This document shows, in pieces, positions 58,301 to 64,000 of a stretch of DNA of 64,000 bases. The translations under genes were made by a program, and so were the position numbers. Below the pieces are notes generated by a model. It made no database searches. It had not been told where the DNA came from and saw only the letters and a list, made by a program, of their open reading frames with translations. This DNA comes from Digitaria exilis. Its lineage: Eukaryota; Streptophyta; Magnoliopsida; Poales; Poaceae. The stretch is from assembly GCA_015342445.1 (NCBI GenBank), contig JACEFO010000521.1:930001-994000 (forward strand). Direction: 5' to 3'. Positions within the stretch are counted from its first letter, which is position 1; the number at the start of each line of letters is the position of its first letter.

Positions 58301-58678
58301 GCTTGCAGGACCATCGAGATGCATTGGACACTTGACTAGAAGATATGAAATCAATGTTTGATCAAATGGTCAAGTGACGAGCCTCTATGTGCAAAAATCC
58401 TACATCCAATGCTATCTTGGTAACAAATGTAAAATGTCGAGTCAAACAATCTGTCATTCCTACATTAACATGCTTACATCTTTAATTTCATATTTTTTTG
58501 GCATGTGAGAATGACTTTGACATTTTTATGCAAAATTTACTCTCTTTTCATATGATGCTCTTAATGTCTCTCTATGAGAGCATATGTCCTGTTAATGATA
58601 GAATATATACACCATGTTTTGTTCATTGACATTTGGAACAAGAAAATTGAAAGATCGTCAAGTTGTATATCATCTGAC

Positions 58679-58721
58679 ACAGGCGGTCAGACCGCCTGTG
58701 ACAGCCGGTCAGACCGGCTGT
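58679..58721. repeat. Palindrome doublet 6
   Basis: Units at 58679 (perfect) and 58701, the latter with arms ACAGCCGGTC / GACCGGCTGT: both arms changed together and the palindrome is kept. Outer flanks TCATCTG and CAGATGA (58670-58676, 58725-58731) are inverted copies. Confidence 0.92.
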
Positions 58722-59821
58722 GGCCAGATGAACAAAAGTGCTCAGTCAAGTGTGCTTCTCTTGTCTTATAAATTGGTTACACATGTAGCAATCATTTTAT
58801 GATCATGCATCCATGGTAAAGAATCTCTTGGCATAATTTCAATTGGCAAATTATCGATATGCTTTGATCAAGTCTTGTGAATAGCACTCCTCTATGTTCA
58901 AATGGATAAAAGAGCAATTAAATTGAGAAATTCAATATCTCTTGCACTAATTGAGGGGGAGCCTATTTCACAACTTGTGTCGCTTGTGGGACTAACATTT
59001 CTTCTAGTGAACTTGTAGTCTCATGTTTTGTGCACCTATATGCTATCTCTCATCTTTATGTCAAATGAAAGAAAATAAAAAGGGATAAGAGTTAGCTGAA
59101 TTCTTATGTCAAAATATGCACAAAAATTGGAAGGCTAGAGGCAAAGGTATGTGTTTATGCTTTCACACTCTTATCCTCATGCATCTAGGCCATATTATCA
59201 TGCTAGTGTGTGCATTTGTATGTAATTGTTTCATCTCATTCTATTTATGGATATCTAGTTGATGCCTTTCTTTAAAACTTGACCTAGTGTCATGAAGGTG
59301 GTACTTTTGTAAGGTATGAGCTAAGAATGCCATGAGTAACATTGATTTAGAAGGGATGTGTGCTCTATGTGACATAGGATAGAATTTTTGCAAAAACTCA
59401 ACTAGCATGTGTAGGAAATGTGAAATTTGAAAAATATTTGGTTCTTTGTCTTCGTGACTCTATTGATCCACTTGTGACTATTGTTCACTATGTTTGTTTG
59501 ATGGCTAGTCACAAGTGGTGAGATTTCTTTCTCAAGTCCATAATTATCCTTTATCTCTTGGAAGTATCAAGAAGTGCATTCACTTTGGATTATCCTATAT
59601 TCTTCCAAGAAACTGAAAATTTGGATTATATCTCATCTAAAATCTTATGTCCTAATTCTGTGAAGAAAGGAAAAATCTAAGCTTTGGATCAATGTTCATT
59701 TACATATCTCATATCCAAGCTTTATGGAGAAAATTTGAAGTGCAAAAATTCTACACCTTGATCTACAAATCACCTCCAATTGAAAATCTTCCAGAAAAAA
59801 CCAACATCTGCCTCTCTGGGC

Positions 59822-59864
59822 ACAGGCGGTCTGACCGCCTGTCACAGGCGGTCTGACCGCCTGT
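59822..59864. repeat. Palindrome doublet 7
   Basis: Two perfect units with central T. Outer flanks TCTGGG and CCCAGA pair. Confidence 0.92.
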
Positions 59865-60273
59865 ACCCAGACTTACCATTTTACCACCCCGTGAATCTAC
59901 AGTGGAGATTTCATCCTCATTTACTCCTCACCACATCTGCATCTTCCTCCTCCCGTCCTCCACGAGCTCCACGCCACCATCTCTCTCTCTCCATGGCGAT
60001 TTGAGGATTCAACCAAGGAAAAGGTCGCCCCATTGAAGAAATCAATTCTCCTCCATCGGTTTAACCGGCTCCCAACCGGTTGCATCGATTCAAATCGAGT
60101 TTTCTCTCTCCAAGGTACTTTCAAACTTGCTTTGACCCGATCTATCTCCTCCATGGATTAGTTTGAAAACCCCTTGGTACATCATCTACTGACAATGCCT
60201 AGAAGCTATTCCCCAAGTTTCATTCGATTCCGTTGGGTGGATTGGTGGGAACCGAATTTTTGGTGTCACTGTA

Positions 60274-60294
60274 ACAGGCGGTCTGACCGCCTGG
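60274..60294. repeat. Single palindrome unit
   Basis: The only unpaired unit; its last base is G instead of T. Confidence 0.85.
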
Positions 60295-60432
60295 AGTTTT
60301 GAAACCCAAAATTCGATTTCTTCAATTTATTCAACTCATCTATGTCTAGGATTGTATCTTGTGCCTAAATGATCATATCTTGAACATATATCTCCTCAGA
60401 TTGTGGCTAGAATACTTTGGCCTGTTCTGGGC

Positions 60433-60475
60433 ACAGGCGGTCTGACCGCCTGTTACAGGCGGTTCGACCGGCCGT
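60433..60475. repeat. Palindrome doublet 8
   Basis: Units at 60433 and 60455 (second decayed: GGTTCGACCGGCCGT). Outer flanks form a 13-base imperfect stem (CTGTTCTGGGCAC with GTGCCCGAGCAG). Confidence 0.88.
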
Positions 60476-60582
60476 GCCCGAGCAGACCAAATTGCTCTTG
60501 TTGCCTATCTTGTCAATCTATTATCAGTTCTTGTGTCTCATATACATCATGTTTATATCCTTGGTGACACAGGACAGCAGTA

Positions 60583-62511
60583 ATGCCTAAGAACACTCAT
60601 GCAGAAAGAACCAAAAAGGCAAGGGCAGATAAGTATAGTGGACAAGATGAAGGACGAGTTCTGAGAGAAAGAAAAAGGCCTCCTATTGATGATATGATTG
60701 AGGAAGAAGGAGATGACACCACAAGTTCAAATGACAATCCTGAATATGTGGCGCTTACTCATAGTGGCAGGAGACTTGGAGAGGATGATACTGAGGATAT
60801 CACATATGGCGGACCTGGTAATGCAGGAGATGAGAGCAGCGGTGATGGTGAACATGGAGATGATGGCACTAGTGATGATGATGGTACAAATGATGAAGAC
60901 AGTGATGATGCAGGAAATAATCAAATGCCCACCATTCGCAGACCTTTCTATGCCTACGGCAGAGCACCAGTAGATTATATTGGTGATCGGATGGCAGCTA
61001 CTGCAAAGAAGCTTAGAGGTGAAAATCCTTATGAAAACCCAAGGTTTGGTGGTGAACCAAGGTTCTGGTCTCAATTCCAACAAGATTACTATACTTCAGC
61101 CATCATCAGAAAAGCTAAGATTACTCATGAGGCTCAGTTTGTTGATTGGCCATATATGAGCAAGAAGAACAATGCTATTTTCAATGAGGTAATCAATGCT
61201 TGTGCTGAAAAGAGGATCAAGCACATTATGGGTTTCAAGCAGAATTGGAACAAAGAAATCATTGCACAGTTCTATGCCACGGTTTACTTTGGGCAATGGA
61301 AGGGAGAGAGAGCTACGCTATGGATGACAGAAGGTGAGCGCTATCACATCACCTATGACCACTTTGCTAGACTTCTTAAGCTGGGGGCAGAGGATGCTGA
61401 TTATCCAAAACTTCATGATGCAAATGTGCTTGAGAGTCATGAGCTGAGCTTTATGTATCCTAGAGATAGAAGAGCCGACTGGGGCAAAGTCAATGGCCTT
61501 TATTCATATTATGGAGTGCTCTATCGTCTCTTTAGAAAGACTCTCACTCCTAGAGATGGGAACACATCTGATATCACTCTTTATCAGAGGAACTTGATGG
61601 CAGCCATGAGACCAGGGGCACCTCAATTTAGTGTTGGGGATTTCATTTGGCATGAGATCAAGTATGTGTCTGAGACTCCTCAGAAGACTTGCAGCTACAG
61701 CCCAATTCTCATGCTCCTGTTAAAGAAGGTGACTGGAATCAAGTATCCAGCAGATGTGAAGCACAAACCCTTGAGACCATCAGTTAGTAAAAATCCAAGG
61801 GTTCCATCACCTCCAGCAGAGATTCTAGAAGAACCACAGCCTCAGCCACAGATACAACAGCCGGTTGTGCATGGAGATGCAGGCGGTCTAGACCGCCCGC
61901 ACAGGCGGTCTGACCGCCCGTTGCAGGGAGAGCAAGAAAAGTCCACTTCTCCAGTTAAAAAGTTCTTCAGCTACTTCATGAATATCTGCAAGAGTCAGAG
62001 GGCTATTCAAATTGAGCAGCAGAAACAATGGAGAGAGAACAAGAAGACTAGGGACTCGATCAAAATGATGCATAACTCTATGGGTGTCAGTCCAGCTCGT
62101 TCACCTATCTCTCCCATGCCTCCGGAAGTTCAGTTTCCCTCAGAAGAAGAAATGGTAAAAAGTTATGAAGACTCAGGGATTCTTCATCAATATGGCAGCA
62201 TGCTTGCTCCTTACATGAGTGGTGCCTTTGCTTCTCAACCTCCACCTTATGGACCTCCACCTTCTTTCCCACCTGTCTATGGAGGTATGCCAGCACCCAT
62301 GTATGGATCATATCCTCAGATGCCTCCTCTTCCAGCTTATGGCAGTGTTCCCGGACCTTCTTTCCAACATCCGGCTCATGCACCTTCCTCATCCACTGAT
62401 GCACCGGGTGATGCTGCTATGGGAACTACAAGCGAGGACTTTGCAGCAGCAGCTACGGCTTCATTCTTTCAGCCCTCCAATAATGCTTTTGACAATGAAT
62501 GGCACATGTGA
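60583..62511 (+). CDS. Second Copia ORF, weak likeness to plant transposon-domain proteins
   Basis: Intact 642-codon frame. The N-terminal ~120 residues are basic then strongly acidic (DDGTSDDDGTNDEDSDD). Residues about 145-400 form a globular-looking domain with KEIIAQFYATVYFG, WMTEGERYHITYDHFARLL and YSYYGVLYRLFRKTL. This recalls the 'putative plant transposon protein' domain (PF20167) seen in retroelement ORFs, from memory only. The C-terminal part is Pro/Gln/Ser-rich with YG-PPP repeats. No transmembrane segment is evident, so an envelope role is not supported. Palindrome doublet 9 is translated inside (GGLDRPHRRSDRP). Full length and free of stops, it is presumably selected or very young. 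Confidence 0.8.
   Translation: MPKNTHAERTKKARADKYSGQDEGRVLRERKRPPIDDMIEEEGDDTTSSNDNPEYVALTHSGRRLGEDDTEDITYGGPGNAGDESSGDGEHGDDGTSDDDGTNDEDSDDAGNNQMPTIRRPFYAYGRAPVDYIGDRMAATAKKLRGENPYENPRFGGEPRFWSQFQQDYYTSAIIRKAKITHEAQFVDWPYMSKKNNAIFNEVINACAEKRIKHIMGFKQNWNKEIIAQFYATVYFGQWKGERATLWMTEGERYHITYDHFARLLKLGAEDADYPKLHDANVLESHELSFMYPRDRRADWGKVNGLYSYYGVLYRLFRKTLTPRDGNTSDITLYQRNLMAAMRPGAPQFSVGDFIWHEIKYVSETPQKTCSYSPILMLLLKKVTGIKYPADVKHKPLRPSVSKNPRVPSPPAEILEEPQPQPQIQQPVVHGDAGGLDRPHRRSDRPLQGEQEKSTSPVKKFFSYFMNICKSQRAIQIEQQKQWRENKKTRDSIKMMHNSMGVSPARSPISPMPPEVQFPSEEEMVKSYEDSGILHQYGSMLAPYMSGAFASQPPPYGPPPSFPPVYGGMPAPMYGSYPQMPPLPAYGSVPGPSFQHPAHAPSSSTDAPGDAAMGTTSEDFAAAATASFFQPSNNAFDNEWHM
61879..61921. repeat. Palindrome doublet 9 (in the second ORF)
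   Basis: Units at 61879 and 61901, with right arms ending CCGCCCG. In codon phase 0, unlike doublets 4 and 5. Confidence 0.86.
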
Positions 62512-63123
62512 TCTATGGATACTTTTGTTCTTCTCGAGGCCCTTTTATGGATGTTTGATGACAAAGGGGGAGAAGAATATGGATTAAAGCTGAATATGGA
62601 TTAAAGCTTTGTGGCTGTTCAAAGTTCATTTTCATAAGTTTATTGTACTATCTTTGGTGAAAATGGAACTTTGTGGACTTGAGAACATTTGTAATGTGTG
62701 CTAGTATGTGTGTTGAACTTTATTTATGTATCATAAGTGACTTGTGCTAGAGTGATATGCATATTTGATTGATGATTGTTTTGTGAGTGTGCTGTCTGGG
62801 CACAGGCGGTCTGACCGCCTGGCGCAGGCGGTCTGACCGCCTGTCACCAGACAGCAACACACATATTTTTCTTGTGTGGATTTTGTCATATGTCATATGC
62901 ATCACGGCTTATCAGGTCATACACATCTGATGCATCCATATATTCTGAGATATAGGGGGAGTTTCCATGTTTTACATATAAATGTGTGTAATTGGCATTT
63001 GAGGCCAAATTGGAAAAAGTTCACTCAAAGCACACATTTAGGGGGAGCTTGCTCTATGTCTAAGAATCTGAAACTAATTCATCGATATATCTCTAAGCTT
63101 TAATCGAGTTGTCATCAATCACC
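62512..63123. other. Copia 3' non-coding region with repeated purine tracts
   Basis: GGGGGAG occurs at 62566, 62955 and 63041, before the true tract at 63129. Doublet 10 lies here. No gene. Confidence 0.7.
62802..62844. repeat. Palindrome doublet 10
   Basis: Units at 62802 and 62824. The outer arms GTGTGCTGTCTGG and CCAGACAGCAACAC pair over about 13 bases with one bulge, the longest outer stem in the set. Confidence 0.92.
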
Positions 63124-63136
63124 AAAAAGGGGGAGA
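63124..63136 (+). other. Polypurine tract of the Copia element
   Basis: AAAAAGGGGGAGA lies one base before the 3' LTR, the plus-strand priming site, and matches SIRE-type elements. Confidence 0.85.
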
Positions 63137-63137
63137 T

Positions 63138-64000
63138 TGAAAGTGCATCTAGGCCCCTAAGTGGATTTTGGTGAGTTGATGACAATACGATTAAATGTCT
63201 AATGTGTTTATCTAAGATTGTGAGCAGGTTGAGATTGTTACATCTATATTGCAAATATTGTCTCATATGTTGAATACAAGTTAAATGGCTCACAATGTTG
63301 AAAAGCAAGCAATTATTTGATCTCGTGATGATATTATGAACAAAATGTCAAGCAAGGATTGAATTATACATAGAGATGATTTTCATGATGAAGATACATA
63401 TTGACAAGTCTCTAGAATATTTGATAAGCTTGATTTACTAGCAAAGGGATCATTTATCAAATAATGGGTTTATTATCAAACAAACATTGCAAGGCTTCAT
63501 GAGTTCAATATACATGGACATGGTGATATATCTTAGTTGATGGTCTAATTATTGGAAGCTTGCAATATATGGTTTATTCTCTATCAATCAAGAACAAGTA
63601 TATGAAGAAGGCTCTCATATGCTTATATATTATATTGCCATTCATATGAAACTTTGATTGGCCGAATGGTGAAGGTATTGTCTAGTGCATTGAATCGATG
63701 GACGAGGCAAGGGTGAAGGGCAAGTGACGACTTGGCCGCGAAGAACCTAGCTAAGGTGAAGAGTCAAGCCAATGGATAATCACCGAGGGATCAACGGTCA
63801 AATGAGTATCATTTTGAATAGCAAAATATGTTATGATTGGTAAAGTGGAGTGACTTGTGATTAAAGAATTGTTAATCATGCAAAATGGAATATCTCAAGT
63901 CACTAGCTCAAGATTGGATTTGCTCAAGTGTGATAGCAATGTTGGAAGCCCTCAAAGTGGATAATGATCAAAGTATGGTAGTGATAAAGATCAACAAACT
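63138..64000 (+). repeat. 3' LTR of the Copia element, partial
   Basis: The 863 bases to the window end are identical to 54010-54872 on line-by-line reading. About 1470 bases of the LTR should lie beyond the window. Confidence 0.92.

Larger units (their letters stand above)
58301..60582. other. Copia internal non-coding region, pol missing
   Basis: This is where pol would lie. No protease, integrase, RT or RNase H motif is present in any frame. It contains doublets 6-8, one single unit (60274), and a GGGGGAG purine tract at 58955-58961. The part before 60583 may be the leader of the second ORF. Confidence 0.75.
54010..64000 (+). mobile_element. Young non-autonomous Copia element, SIRE/Maximus-like, no pol, palindrome-rich
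   Basis: LTRs begin TGAAAG and end CTTTCA. A Met-initiator-type primer site (TGGTATCAAAGC) follows the 5' LTR and an AAAAAGGGGGAGA purine tract precedes the 3' LTR. These, the large LTR and the gag with several CCHC knuckles fit the SIRE/Maximus group. The internal part (56344-63137) has intact gag and a second intact frame, but no protease, integrase, reverse transcriptase or RNase H. All 863 visible bases of the 3' LTR equal the 5' LTR. The right end lies outside the window. The element holds 21 copies of a 21-bp palindrome. Confidence 0.9.

Noticed and set aside
60583..62511. An envelope-like protein
   Set aside because: No signal peptide or transmembrane segment is visible, so the label used for some SIRE second ORFs is not supported here.
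55107..62844. CRISPR-like array
   Set aside because: Units are palindromic doublets spread over 7.7 kb with no regular spacers or cas genes, inside a plant retrotransposon.

Overview
The window looks like a stretch of grass (Poaceae) nuclear chromosome. Evidence: spliced plant genes with GT-AG introns (a MYB-CC transcription factor, an F-box gene), and typical grass transposons (Tat-type Gypsy with an antisense gene, SIRE/Maximus-type Copia, Del/Tekay-type solo LTR, CACTA, hAT, MULE-like, Helitron, Stowaway). I cannot name the species. Only a few kilobases are host genes; most of the rest is transposon sequence.

Bases 1-28,570 hold a nested insertion four levels deep. A 5'-truncated LINE on the minus strand (LINE-A, 16-bp target duplication at 1611-1626 and 28555-28570) landed just upstream of a candidate host exon at 1434-1581. 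A second, plus-strand LINE segment (LINE-B, 2588-23722) sits inside LINE-A and is flanked by two ~570-bp copies of LINE-A sequence. Inside LINE-B is a decayed Tat-lineage Gypsy element (4190-20555, duplication GCTGC), and inside that is a 4.2-kb solo LTR (15249-19415, duplication CATCA). The Gypsy element carries gag, pol and an antisense, intron-containing gene with its own TATA box.

Bases 28,571-34,009 hold the last two exons of an unrecognised minus-strand gene, a fold-back element made of short GGAACAAAA units, a hAT-type MITE and a CACTA element with hairpin-like subterminal repeats. Bases 34,862-39,459 hold a tail-to-tail pair of related genes for secreted, cysteine-rich proteins. The plus-strand copy is intact; the minus-strand copy has two domain repeats but is broken by a frameshift and a stop. 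A MULE-like element lies between them. A Helitron (41353-42382), an F-box gene (44888-46170, probable frameshift) and a six-exon MYB-CC gene (48851-53307) follow.

Bases 54,010-64,000 are a very young Copia element; the visible 863 bases of its 3' LTR match the 5' LTR at every base I compared. It has intact gag and a second intact reading frame but no pol, so it should depend on a helper. It contains 21 copies of a 21-bp palindrome (arms ACAGGCGGTC / GACCGCCTGT around one base). Twenty of these form ten doublets, each with exactly 22-bp spacing, spread across LTR, coding and non-coding regions. In the three coding cases the doublet lies in three different codon phases. This palindrome system is the most unusual signal in the window.
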